In this document: piece by piece, positions 47,869 through 59,486 of the stretch | How positions within the stretch are numbered: the stretch's first letter is position 1 | Layout: each line of letters starts with the position of its first letter | Source: Lineus longissimus | Lineage: Eukaryota; Nemertea; Pilidiophora; Heteronemertea; Lineidae | Length of the DNA: 64,000 nucleotides | Direction of reading: 5' to 3' | Assembly (NCBI RefSeq): GCF_910592395.1 | Contig: NC_088309.1 | Coordinates: 26,910,599 to 26,974,598, forward strand | Translations under genes and position numbers: made by a program | The notes under the pieces: model-generated | The model's database searches: none | What the model was told of the DNA's origin: nothing | What the model saw: the letters and a program-made list of their open reading frames with translations, nothing else

Positions 47869-50586
47869 TCACACTATAACAAACTTTGCCTTGGTCACAC
47901 CAACAGCAAGACTTTGTTCCTCCAGTTTCTCAAGACACTTCTTTACCATATACGCAGACACGTTTTTGAACTCACTCAACTTCTGAAGATGACTGTGAAC
48001 TTTGAGGTAATGAGTTCCTTCATGATTCCCTGAAAGACACCACAGAGAATAAGTAAAACCTGCATTCTAAAGGCAGATGTTCTCTGATCATACGGATTAC
48101 GATATTTGATTATGAGGTTTGATCCGTCTTCTTATTGACAATTCTTGGTGTTTGCCGTAACAGATCATGACAAATTATGAGCTAAAAGTATTAACATTTG
48201 CCAAACAGCATTCGTTACTCACTGATTTTGCTTAAAATAGCCATGACTGCCTTTGCCAGAGTTTTACTGCACTGTACAACCTGAAATGATGGAAAGTAAG
48301 AAACTCTGTACAGAATGATATCATGATTGCAGATTATGTGAACAATAAATTCTTGTGACAGTCATTTCCTTTTTGTTACAGAGCAAGTCTGGCGAGGAAG
48401 CTGGTTTTGACCATTGTTATAACACTTCTCAGTCTGCTCGAGTAGGAAAGAGCAAGCTAGCTGACCATAAAAACCATTGCAGACAGACCGACCTTTGATT
48501 AGAAAGTTGACAAATACATACAACAAAGTTTTCGCCTTCACTGGATAAGTAGCATACTGCCTCCTCTATCAGCAACTGGATGGCACATTGGAAGTGATGT
48601 TTCACTGGAGGAATGGCTTGTGTTATGTTACCATTTAGCTAGGAAGAAAAGCATGGAAAACTATAACATTCCATCAAGAACTAAGAATACAATAAGACGA
48701 TACTGTGGTCATGATTTTTACTATCAGAACCTTGTAAACAACTTTAGACACACATGATCAGTTAGAATAAGGTGGTATCAATGCTAGAGGGAACAAAGTT
48801 GTCCTTGAGTGGAGAGACCTGGAGAGACTTGCCAAAGACAGAAGGTGTGGAGAGGAACTATGACTGACCTATGACCCTGCTGGGGAGGAAGAGGAGGTAA
48901 GTACCTAAACTGATGCCAGGTACAGGTAAGGGTGGTTTCCTCTTACCAATGAACCCAGAACATACCTTCTCATTGCAATCCTGACATGGATGCTCTGCAA
49001 TGACTAATAGCTCAGCCACACCCATCAGACCGGAGATAGTAAATGATTCCATCTTCATGATCATCAGGCGCATTGTGAGGGAGGCCTTCAAGTCTGTCAC
49101 AATCCTTGCCTTACAAAAAACAAGTGAAACATAGGTTAGTTACAGTGCTCAGTACCTTCGTTTAATAATTTGACCATACATTCTTCAAAACACAAACACA
49201 ATGGGACATTTTCCACAGTTGCTTCTTTCACAGTAATCAAAATGACTTGCAGCCGAAGGTCTTTGTCCTGAACTAAATAGGGAGAAATTGTACATGTAAG
49301 CAGAAGCAGAAGCAGTTAATATTACATAGGAAATATATTAATAGATTACCTCAGGTTCCAGACCTGACTGCCTGGCCCATGCTCCTCCCCTGTCATCTCG
49401 ATGAAGGACAAATGGAACATCATACACCGTCTTGTATCTGTAAACAGCAGATTTGATCCTACGTGCCTCCATATTCAGATCTTGCTCCACTCCTGAACTC
49501 AATGTTAAAGTTACGAACCAATGGTTGTGTCAATGGAGAATTACAAAACTAGTTGCCAATAAGGGACTTGGGTCATGGTAAGAAATGGCTGCAACCGTAG
49601 GGAGCGTAAACCCTAATGGTACAAAGTTAAGTGCTTGGATCTCTGCACAGTACAATATTGATTACAAATTCATTAATGAGAAAAGGATACTGTAATAGGG
49701 AGCTGAGACCTCTCTCCTTTCCCTAAATTCTCCAATGTCACCTCTCACATGCAACATGTCCCCAAGTTGGATCTTTTTCGATTCCTGTGCACGGATGGTT
49801 AGGTTCTTTAGAGAGGCAAATAAATGTTTATATTCTGTGTCATTTCCGTTTCTACATGATTGATGACCGTGTTGCTTCCAGCAGGTACATGAAATGACAC
49901 CAGTACCATCATCAACTAAAAACAAAACGAGTTTTAATACCTAACTGTCCACAAAAAATTGTGCAAAGTTTGTAGGGTTTGTAAGGTTTCAGTTGAGTTA
50001 AAGTTTAGCTTGAAGGTCAAGTGGTAATAGAGTGCAAGCTCAACAGTCTTCATTCTGTTCGTCAAATGTAATGAGGCAGGCCACTTTATACACAATTTAA
50101 CAATAACGTTTAATTTACTCAGAACTGTTTCCATTTCATCTAATGTGACATTGAACTTCTTTGAAATCTTACCATCAACACGATAATACTTCTCTCTCTC
50201 GTCTAGCCTCACCACCATTCCGAATATATCAACACGGTGTACTGGATGGTTTTTGTAAGCATAGGCACCTGCATTATAATATACCACAATTAGACAAACT
50301 TATCAAACAAAGGTTGTTGGACACAATTGTCAATTGACCATTTGAGGTTGCAGGAAAGAGACCTTTTTCTTATTCCAAGTTCAGTTAAGAATATGGCTTA
50401 ATGTTTACATGGTTGATTGAAATAATTATGGGCGAGTTGTGTGTTATTTTTCAACTTACCGTCACCAGTGGGATACTTCTGCAGCTGTAGAATGTCACAG
50501 ACAAAGAGGGTTACGTAGCAGTCAAAAAGTGGATCAAGTCCCCAATATTTTCTTTCAATAAAATCCTCATCTAGATCTTGCTTCAT
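47869..50586 (-). CDS. STN1: STN1 (OBFC1), CST complex subunit
   Basis: Middle subunit of CTC1-STN1-TEN1, an RPA-like single-stranded DNA-binding complex that recruits DNA polymerase alpha for telomere C-strand fill-in and replication rescue. About eight exons give roughly 345 residues (human 368). The first exon reads YWGLDPLFDCYVTLFVCDIL, matching human [21 protein letters not shown]. The OB fold follows: KNHPVHRVDIFGMVVRLDER, then DDGTGVISCTCWKQH and LGDMLHVRGDIGEFRERRE (human INCICWKK and IGDTIRVRGSIRTYREERE). Later exons (YKTVYDVPF; FQCAIQLLIEEAVCYLSSEG; THYLKVHSHLQKL) fit the C-terminal winged-helix repeats; human has FKNAIQLLQEKGLVF at the same place. Stop at 47869-47871. Start chosen at MKQDLDEDF, the first ATG of the exon holding the conserved WGLDP. 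Divergent from NCLN. Confidence 0.93.
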
Positions 50587-50664
50587 CTTTTAGCTTGTTT
50601 TTTCTGCTAGAGAAATCAAAACTTGGAAACTGAAACTACGAAAGAAGGTGGAGTGTGAACAGCT

Positions 50665-50684
50665 GGGGGGGGGGGGGGGGGGGG
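50665..50684 (+). repeat. Homopolymer G run, 20 bases
   Basis: Twenty consecutive G on the plus strand (C on the STN1 sense strand), followed by TTGGGCGAGGGGG, so the purine-rich tract continues to about 50697. It lies in the STN1 5' flank or 5' UTR. Confidence 0.95.
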
Positions 50685-51570
50685 TTGGGCGAGGGGGTTT
50701 ATCAATGACCCAGCAGCGGATAGCAGCGGACATTTGTTGGCGGCTGTGGTACAGCCTAGAAGCAGTGTCATCATTGGCGAAATGGACCAAAGTTTGTGAT
50801 GGGCTGAGTTTCGTCCAAAATTAGATCTGTTTACACACTACGGCAATGGCGTATTGCAGGCACACGTCAACGGGTCATTGATTGTCGGACGTAAGTTCTC
50901 CAAGAAAACCAAAGGAATCGAAGGATTCATTGAACTCATCAACACATCATTAGTTTTCAGTGAAGTGAAACTGTATTCCTAGGGAAATCACTTTGGTATA
51001 TAGAGAGTAAGATTACAATTAACTCACGTTAAAGTTTGAGTTCCGGGGAGGTAGCGTTGTCAGTACGTTGGTTTAGGGGCGCAATAACCTAGCTTATAGC
51101 GAGCAATTAGTACACTAAGATTTCAGTGATTAACATAATAGTTGCAAGTATTTGGCATTTTAGACTCATATTTCGTGCTATACTGACTACGTTGTAAACA
51201 TAATGCTCAAAATTGATTCATGAAAAAGTTGTTAGGGCAATATCAAGCAAGCAGTAATGGAAAAATGTGTAATTCCATTAACTGAATATTGTTTTTAGAC
51301 ACTATAACATTTTAGGCCTACTTTTCCGTAAACCGCGAGAACAATGTATGTGAAAAAAAACAACACATATAAGTGAGGCGCCGAGTATACAGTAATTGTA
51401 AGGTAAAGAAAAGCTCGGTCTCTAAAGTCTGGAGGTCCGGAGTCCGTAACTGTGACGGTCACGAGAGTGGCTTGTTCTTACGGATAGATCGAGAGGTCGG
51501 TTTGGGGTTCCGCCGACGGTGCTCGCATGCATTGATCGTATCCCCGAAACCTTTACAACGAGAACAAAGC

Positions 51571-52069
51571 TGGTGGCATCCATGACGGTATAGGAATTGA
51601 CGGTGAGGTAACAAAAAATCTCGTGGCATCCAATGACGGTATAGGAATTGACGGTGAAGGATCTCGTGGCATATCGGATGCGCATCCGATGACGGTAATT
51701 GACGGTAATCTCGTGGCATATCGGATGCGCATCCGAAGACGGTAAGGGAATTGACGGTGAAGGATCTCGTGGCATATCGGATGCGCATCCGATGACGGTA
51801 ATTGACGGTAATCTCGTGGCATATCGGATGCGCATCCGAAGACGGTAAGGGAATTGACGGTGAAGGATCTCGTGGCATATCGGATCCGAAGACGGTAAGG
51901 GAATTGACGGTGAAGGATCTCGTGGCATATCGGATGCGCATCCGAAGACGGTCAGGGAATTGACGGTAAAGGATCTCGTGGCATATCGGATGCGCATCCA
52001 TCCGAAAACGGTAAGGGAATTGACGGTAAAGGATCTCGTGGCATATCGGATGCGCATCCGATGACGGTT
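51571..52069. repeat. Palindrome-bearing minisatellite upstream of NCLN
   Basis: About ten units of 45-62 bp built from ATCTCGTGGCATATCGGATG, CGCATCCGAAGACGGTAAGG and GAATTGACGGTGAAGG. Seven units contain the perfect 16-base palindrome TCGGATGCGCATCCGA. Units near the left edge (51571-51650) lack it and read GGCATCCATGACGGT or GGCATCCAATGACGGT. Inner units are nearly identical, so the array was homogenised recently. It is rich in CpG, unlike its AT-rich flanks, and ends 218 bases before the NCLN start codon. Confidence 0.92.
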
Positions 52070-52287
52070 TTATATATGGTATTACTAACTGCCCTCCCCT
52101 AGGTCATGAGAATCACGTGACCCTCTGACATAGCCATGTGCTTTTCTAAATTTAGCATATGCCGCCATGACACCTCCTTGAAACACTCTTGATCTAGCCT
52201 CGCACCCCTTGCACCCCTAGTACGTTTGAGGAAAAATACTCTTCAAACTATCGTTTTTCTGGTTGAATAAGCAGAAATCGAGGCAAA

Positions 52288-55200
52288 ATGTTGTGGTTTG
52301 ATGAAGCTGGGGAGGTGGTGGAAATGTTTAGAAGCAGCTTTCCACTCTCCTTCCTATTTTTCGTACCAATTTTCATCATTATGTCGCCGGTTAGCCCGGT
52401 GAGTGCAGCACAGGAGTTCACAGTGTACAGAATGCAACACTTCGATCTACAGGGCACGCAGTATGGTGAGGATATACGCTATATACAGTCAACAGTGTGT
52501 TGCGTGACATCATGCAGCACTACATAGGCCAGTTCATCATCATCATCACCATCATCTATTCTAAGCATCATAAGCCCCCTCAAGGGCTTTGTCTCTGCTA
52601 TCGGTCTGGGCATGAGTTTTGCAAACTAATACACGGTCATAATGATACAGTCATTTTTCTCACCTCTCTATACTCATGCACTTGATTGGGAACAACGTTT
52701 ACATGACGTAGTGTTGGCCGTCGTCACGTCACCATACATTTTACATTACTATAACGTGACGAGACGCGACGTCTTCGTAAACGTTGGTCCCAATCAAGTG
52801 CATGGATCTATAGTAGGCGGCAGCCTAGAGAGGAGATGTTCAGAAATCTTGAATCCCACCACCTTCGCCTGGCGTGAGGATATCTATAGACTACCGTAGT
52901 ATTCTGGGTCTTTTTTGTCTGTCATCATCATGAATTTTTACTGAGGAATGTTTTACTTTTCAGGTTGCCGTAATGCCATTGTGAACTTAGATGTGCGACC
53001 TCTAGATGCTGCCATGCTGACTCGCCGCTGTGTGCTAACGAAATTGAAAGAATTGACAATAGAAAAGTTCAGAGAAATGTTAACTCAAGGTGCAGGAGCA
53101 CTTGTGGTAATGTTGCCTCAGAGGGAAAGTCTCACAGAAGAGGAGAAAGAGGTAAGATCATATCAAGTATAGGTCATTCGATATTTGATACTATAGATTT
53201 ATGAATATGTAGGCCTATAGGTAATTGCAATTATGATATTTCCACAGTGAAGCACCTTGCCCAAATTGTTGAGTTGAACTATTCTGAAAAGTCATGTTGT
53301 GTTTCAAGGAGAGGCTGACTGACTAACTTGTTCATCTTCGTTGCAGCATCTGATGGACTTGGAGACCGGCATGATGCAAGAAGAGATCAACATGCCTGTC
53401 TATTTCACTGATGAGACGGATGACCTCATGCAGATCTATGGTGATATCAAAACAAGTGTCAACAGTGACCAGGCTGGATCTGCCACTGAAGGTGAGTCGG
53501 GAAGTGTTCACTAACCCTTAGCCAGCAGGAGTGTAATTCTCTGGAGATATTAGACAGCTACTGAATGTACTAGCCTTGATGTAAGTTTCATTGCACTTTG
53601 AACAATTTTAAGTAAGATATATGTTACCGAGGTTCTGTAATGAAACGGAGAGAAAAACGTATTTGTTTGGATGTAAATTGGGTTTTAAAATCTTAATTTA
53701 TTCGAAACTTGCGGACAGCCTACCGCGCATGCGCAAGCAACAGAGCAAACCACGACGTCACCGCGCCATGCTATCCGACATTAACATAAAATTTGTGTCC
53801 CCCCAATACTTTGCCACTACCTCACATATACATGTAGATACAAGTTGGAGTTTTGTTTCATCTGTGATTTGCACATCTTTACCCAGTCTGAACCAGTGAG
53901 CATGATAGCTATGCGACTCTGCAAAGTGATTGTTGATTGTTGTTAAGTAGGCCCGCCACCATCCTCTAATTTATGTCTAGCAAAGGCCCAGCTCTGGGCA
54001 AAAAAGATGCACTGATGACAATGATCATGATGGCAAAATTGTTACCTTATATTTCAGCATTGTTTAGCTCCGCGACTGCCAATGGTTTCCAAATGGTGGT
54101 GAACGGACCCCAGGCCAAAGTCAAACATGACTTCAAGGTTGCCAACATCCAAGGGAAGCTGTCAGGTTTTGGCATTGAGGAGCAGCTGCCTACTATTGCT
54201 ATTGTTGCACATTATGACTCCTATGGTGTTGCACCGGTGAGTTGTGAGCTCTTTGGTGATGGACGTGTTTGTATAAATCAGTGTGGGAACAGAGGTGTCT
54301 CCGCTGGAAAAACAGTAGGTTTTTCAATTAAAACTTGTTTGTACAGCTCATTGCCCTTGTCTACTCTAACATATTTGAATCATCCACCACTTCTTAGGTA
54401 GTGATGTGATTGAAATGTAGTTTTGTCACGGTTTAAAAGATTAAAAAGTGGATGATTTCTCTTCCTTGCAGGCATTGGCAGATGGTGCAGATTCCAATGG
54501 TAGCGGTGTGGTCGTCCTCCTAGAGTTGGCAAGACTCTTCTCTAAGCTTTACACCAATGCCAGAACTCATGCAAAGTATCCTTTTAAAATCAATCTCAGA
54601 TGGAATGGGGTCAATGAAGAGCTTAACGTGGCATTGTGGATTGAACACGTATTCGTTTTAAGAGGTTGTGTTGGGGCAAAGGGGTGCATTTGTTTTTGCG
54701 CTGGTGAAAACTACTTGAAGTTGAAACGTCATAAAAAAGCTGATCCTCTCCCCTGCAATAATGACTTGATTAGGCAAGTTTTCTAATGACACCATTGTTT
54801 TACTGAGAAATTCTTTAACCATTCATCAGATTTAATTTCCTCTTTCTGCTGGCTGGAGCTGGGAAGTTCAATTATCAAGGCACAAAGAGATGGATAGAAG
54901 ACAACTTGGACAGCATGGGTAAGAGTGGTTGGTTGAAGTGCCATATTTTTTACATTCTTTGATTAGATTACACTTTCATTTAATTGAATATGAGATCTAA
55001 ATGGTTTCTTTTATTGTCTGCTTTTATTTCAGAATCCAGTTTGCTGGCCGATGTCTCCTTTGTGTTATGCCTGGATACTTTGGGAAATACAGACAAATTA
55101 AACCTCCATGTATCAAAACCACCAAAAGAGGGCTCTTCTGGTGCTACATTCTTAAAGGTGAGCAAGTTGAATACCTTCTTTTTGTGTTGTACATGTCATT

Positions 55201-57481
55201 GAGAAGTCCATCATTGACCTTACCGAAAAGAAATGCCTGCCTCCAGGTCTTATTCCAAAACTTATGATAATGTGCTTAAATGTTTTGAGTTTGAGGTCTC
55301 GAAGTCTTGAGTCTGTGAGGAGTCTTGTTTAGTAGCTGTGGTTGTAACTCTGTTTCAGAACCTTGAAGAGGTTATCGCCGCATTTCATCCAGAAGTCACA
55401 TTTAATATGATCCATAAGAAAATCAACCTTGCCCAGGACACGCTGGCGTGGGAACACGAGAGATTCAGCTTCAGACGACTGCCTGCTTACACACTCTCTC
55501 GGTTAGAAAGTCACAAAAACATGTCAAGGTTCTCCATAACAGACACAAGGTGAGTCAGAAAGAGTCATGATTAGAAATTGTGCTCTCGATGCATCACTTC
55601 TTTATTCATAGCGTTTCTGTTTTAATCAATCTCATTGATGTATGGTTTGTAAACTTTTTGACTAACAGTGAAATCTTACATCGTCTCCACACACCGCTGA
55701 CTTGCATGTTTCCTTGCTGTTTTCAGAAGTCACCTTGATGCTACAATACTCTCTAGAAACATCAGGATATTAGCCGAGGCTCTTGCTCGTCATGTTTATG
55801 GTCTGTCCAATCAAGGTCTCATAGAAATCTTCAATGATGGCTTGGTAAGTTGTCCTGACTGAAGAGCTCTCCTGTCAAGGTTTGGGAGAACTATAGCAAA
55901 CTTATGCTCCATTTAGATATTCCATCATGTAGATTTTGGATTTCTCAGGAATTGGATTGCAACGCATGGCCTTCACTATTGAATATACTTTTTCTGCATT
56001 GTTCGTTGCTGCTTTCCATATTCATTTCCTCCCAGATTTGATAAGAACTGGTCCAATTTGGATGGCGTTCACTTGCAGAGCAGATTGATGATTGATTTCA
56101 TATATTCGGTTGAGTCCCCAATACATGTAAAAGATTTTCCAGCCAAGATTTAATCTTTTTGTCAATCATTTCATTTATTTGTTCCTTCAGAGTGTAGAAG
56201 ATGAAGTGATCAAGTCATGGTTAGAGCAGTTAACATCACAATCACGTGCAGCACAGCTTCTCAACGTCGAGCATAACCAAGTGGTCACATTACAGCAAGC
56301 CATGGAAAGATACCTAAAGGATGTAAAAAAACATGTTTTCTCAGCGGACAAAAGGTACTGATATTTAGGAATACACTTCACAGTAGTAGTGTTGAGATAT
56401 TGTTTGGGTAGTCTTGCCAGTGGTCAATGCTGCACCTACTTTAACATGCAGATAGACATATCATGTGGGAGCCACCAGTAGTACTTAACTAAAAACTTTG
56501 CTGTATCCTTTCCAAAGTTTTCCTTCAGTAACTACAGTAAGACAGTCACTGAGAGAAAGTTTGAGACTTGATGTATCAGGACTTATACTGTTCTGTATCT
56601 ACTCTGCTTCTGTCTCTATTTCCTTTGGTACTTACTCTTGCAGGGATCCAGAGTTTGTGTTCTACGATGGAGATACTTACAAGATGTCGGCATACGGTGT
56701 CAAGCCAGCAGTATTTGATTTATTCCTTGGACTCATCATTGCCGCCTACCTCTCAGCCATTTACTTGCTCGTGCAAGTAAGTTGTCATAAGGTACACAAA
56801 ACAACCAGATCACTTGAGGCGTAAAATCACTGCAAGGGGCTTTATTTTCACTATCTTTTCATCTTGAAAGTAATTGGGGATAAAGTCCATTGTGACAAGT
56901 GATTTTGCTATACACATGCACAGGCACTTGAGTACTAACAGGATGTTGTATCACAGTCAGGATGTAGTGTTGCTACACTATATGACTCAAGGCATGAATG
57001 AAACGGCTTGAAACTCATTGTTGGGAACTGGTTTCACTAGTTTGGGAATATAAGTTTGTGCAAGATTTTGATTGAAAATGCTTTATTCACCTTCATGTAC
57101 ATCATCGGTAGTTTAAATACTAACTATTCGTAAACATTTATTTGATGTTGTCTCATATAAGATTTGTAATGTCCTGTTGTATGTCTCAAGCCTGTGTATG
57201 AACATGTGTCTGGTTGTTTTCAATAGTATATCCCTCCAAATGAGGCAGTACTTTATTGGAAGAGATCATGACATTGTCCATCAGAATATATTCAAAGCTC
57301 TTGGATGGGACATGATGTCTTGGGTGACGCACGGTTCTCTGTGGCAAAGGAGACCTTTTCATTGTCAATTCACACCCAATATCTTGAATCCATATCCTTT
57401 GTTGTCTTTCAGAACTTTGTGATGGTTCAATCGATGTTGCGCTCTCTGGTCAACAACAGAGGCAAGGTGAAGTCACAGTAA
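52288..57481 (+). CDS. NCLN: NCLN, nicalin (BOS complex subunit)
   Basis: ER membrane protein related to nicastrin; works with TMEM147 and NOMO in the BOS complex of the multipass translocon. Twelve exons (52288-52465, 52964-53151, 53347-53491, 54058-54236, 54472-54575, 54830-54918, 55033-55157, 55359-55549, 55727-55844, 56191-56354, 56644-56776, 57413-57481) give 560 residues (human 563), all phases consistent. A signal anchor covers residues 15-36 ([15 protein letters not shown]). The lumenal M28-peptidase-like domain shows [50 protein letters not shown] and [16 protein letters not shown]. The aminopeptidase-type zinc ligands are not kept, as in other nicalins. [18 protein letters not shown] and [10 protein letters not shown] precede one C-terminal transmembrane helix at about residues 516-537 and a short cytosolic tail. 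AATAAA at 58282-58287. Confidence 0.97.
52675..52804. mobile_element. 130-bp foldback element in NCLN intron 1
   Basis: The ends are inverted copies: CATGCACTTGATTGGGAACA at 52675 and the complement of CATGCACTTGATTGGGACCA ending at 52804, continuing inward to ACGTTTAC on both sides (about 28 bases, one or two mismatches). The loop holds a second loose inverted part (GTCGTCACGTCACC and CGTGACGAGACGCGACG). No coding capacity. No clear target duplication outside the ends, so the transposon superfamily is not assigned. Confidence 0.65.
53724..53760. promoter_or_regulatory. NRF1 consensus plus CRE-like site in NCLN intron 3
   Basis: CGCGCATGCGCA at 53724-53735 fits the NRF1 consensus (YGCGCAYGCGCR) at every position, and CGACGTCA at 53753-53760 is a near-complete CRE. 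Both stand in an otherwise AT-rich intron between 53492 and 54057. Whether they act is unknown. Confidence 0.4.
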
Positions 57482-58594
57482 TCGAGGTCACAGTGAACCA
57501 CCACCAGAGGAAATAAGCTGATAATGAATTCTTCAGTTCAGCGAATGGGGAATAAACTTTCTAAAAATCTATTTGGCAGCAATATGAAAGACTGTTGACT
57601 CTTTGGATGCTGGTTGGAATGAATAGGTATTGAAGGATATGAATATATCTGTGATGTGAACCAAGACTGAATACAGACTGACAACTTTTTATAGGAGGGC
57701 TTAACTTAACAGCGCATACTGGTTTATCCATGGTTCATTGATAACAGTATGACAAGCTGAGCTGAAGCCCCATCGAGCTCTTGGGTTAGTTCCAGTGCAG
57801 CACTGTGGTTTGTTTAAATCCTGACTTTCAGTATTTCATTGTTTTAAAGCACACTGACTGTTATTCATTGTTGCACATCTTTTGCCTTGATAGAGGTTCT
57901 CTCAAGGTCAACGTGGTTAACAGAATTATTTTATGTTGTAAACATTTGACACCTGACTCCTGGAAAACCATTCTACATGTACTTCGACATTTCTTTCTTC
58001 TTCTTTTCTTAATGTATACCACTTGCAATTTTTTCGAGTTACTTTTTTTGTACGTTTTGCTCAGAAAAATTGTACCACAATTTTGACATCGATAGTCAGA
58101 AGACCGGATCAGTGAAACTGAATGTAATGAAATGATGTTCAAATTGAAGGAAATGGTGTGACATATCCAAAGATGCGAATTAACTGCCTGATTCTGACCT
58201 CTGATTTATGATCAGATGCCATGCGAGATCAAAAGCTATTTTGTATTTAATTAGATATTGAATTAATTAAAGTCAAAAGATAATAAAAATTGAATACTTT
58301 GTTTGTTGTGCTATTGTCCCTTGCTTGATTGGTGATGATTGGTCTCAACTCTTTCTTGAGCATGGTCACTGAATGCTTATTAGTCTAATAACGACCTGGT
58401 GGATTTGGCTGGATACTCGTGCTACAAGGAATTCTTCCCCCATGTTCAGCAAGAATAACTAACTATAGCTGCTACACAGTGTTTCTCAATTATTATCACA
58501 CCAAGTTGAAGCCATGGGTTGATCTGTTGTCTTTCCAATGTGAAACCTAAAGAAAGTGACGAAGCAAACATGATGTGATCTTTATCAGTTGCAT
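57482..58594 (+). other. NCLN 3' untranslated region and spacer
   Basis: AATAAA at 58282-58287 gives a 3' UTR of about 800 bases. On the minus strand TTTATT at 58595-58600 may end the next gene. No coding exon is supported. Confidence 0.5.
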
Positions 58595-59181
58595 TTTATT
58601 GAACAAAATGAACGCTCCGTGATCATTATGCGTAATTGACACAATCTAGACTACACAATTCTTCTTGAACTTAAGAGGAAGGATGATTTATGGGGTATAG
58701 GAAGGAGCAGGTGGATTAAATTGGTCGTCTTCAGGTGACTGATATGCACAGTAAGGGGACTGTGCTGTGCTTGATTCGGCACAAAACGCAAGGGTGAATA
58801 GTAGCTGCTTCCTATATAGAGTCCCTTACCAGAAACAGCTTCGCTATGAGCATGGTAGTGATTCCCATCAAAAAATGATACTCTGCTACAGGGAAGGGAC
58901 CGATCTTTGATGGATCTCTCTAAAGGATTTAAAAAATAAATCCTTGTAACAGTCCTTTCTGAACTAAAATGGAGATCCTCATCAGTTTAGATCACCGAGT
59001 TTATTGCCAGTGCCCTCTGGTCAAATACATGTAGACGTTTCACGTTTCCAAAGACGATAGTCGGAGGATTTCTGTTACCAGAACGATGATGAAATGTATA
59101 GGATGCGCATTCTCTGGAAGTCGTCTGCTGTCTTACGTTCGCATCAAGTCGCAAACTATACACTGTCTACATGTACATACA

Positions 59182-59187
59182 TTTATT
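59182..59187 (-). terminator. Candidate polyadenylation signal of the downstream minus-strand gene
   Basis: TTTATT on the plus strand reads AATAAA on the minus strand, 174 bases after the stop of the candidate last exon at 59361-59486. A second one is at 58595-58600. Confidence 0.35.
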
Positions 59188-59360
59188 GAAAAAACAATTT
59201 ACGTTACAGCGGTTGTAAATCATACAAACATGAGAATGAATTAACCAAAGATACTACATGTAGTAGCCCTGCAGTCGCAGAGAGATATTCATCGCACACT
59301 CGGCCAATCTGGCGGAACTAACATTGAAGCTTTGTTACAGCCAAGGGCACCACCACCGCT

Positions 59361-59486
59361 TTAACTTGCTGCTGTGGAGTTACCTTTTTTCCTGCTGGAA
59401 AGTAATTTTGTGTGTAGAACATCTTCCGTGAGGGCGAAGGATCTCCTCACCGTTGGTCTCCTCATGGGCTGTCCGGAGTCGTACGA
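59361..59486 (-). CDS. Candidate last coding exon of an unrecognised gene
   Basis: On the minus strand a CTGGCTGCGCAG acceptor opens a frame of 41 residues, beginning SYDSGQPMRRPTVRRSFALT and ending KGNSTAAS before TAA at 59361-59363. Composition is basic and protein-like, and an AATAAA follows 174 bases on. A second frame of the same exon is also open for 34 codons, so the reading frame is not certain. I do not recognise a family. It may belong with the exon at 61291-61614, which is on the same strand 1.8 kb upstream, but no donor there joins it unambiguously in frame. Confidence 0.3.
   Translation of the reverse strand, partial: SYDSGQPMRRPTVRRSFALTEDVLHTKLLSSRKKGNSTAAS

Larger units (their letters stand above)
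50587..52287. promoter_or_regulatory. Head-to-head spacer of STN1 and NCLN
   Basis: 1,701 bp holding a 20-base G run (50665-50684) 80 bases upstream of the STN1 ATG, a plain AT-rich middle, and the palindromic minisatellite at 51571-52069. GCCGCCATG at about 52162-52170, 120 bases before the NCLN ATG, resembles a YY1 site. Transcription starts are not visible. Confidence 0.4.
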
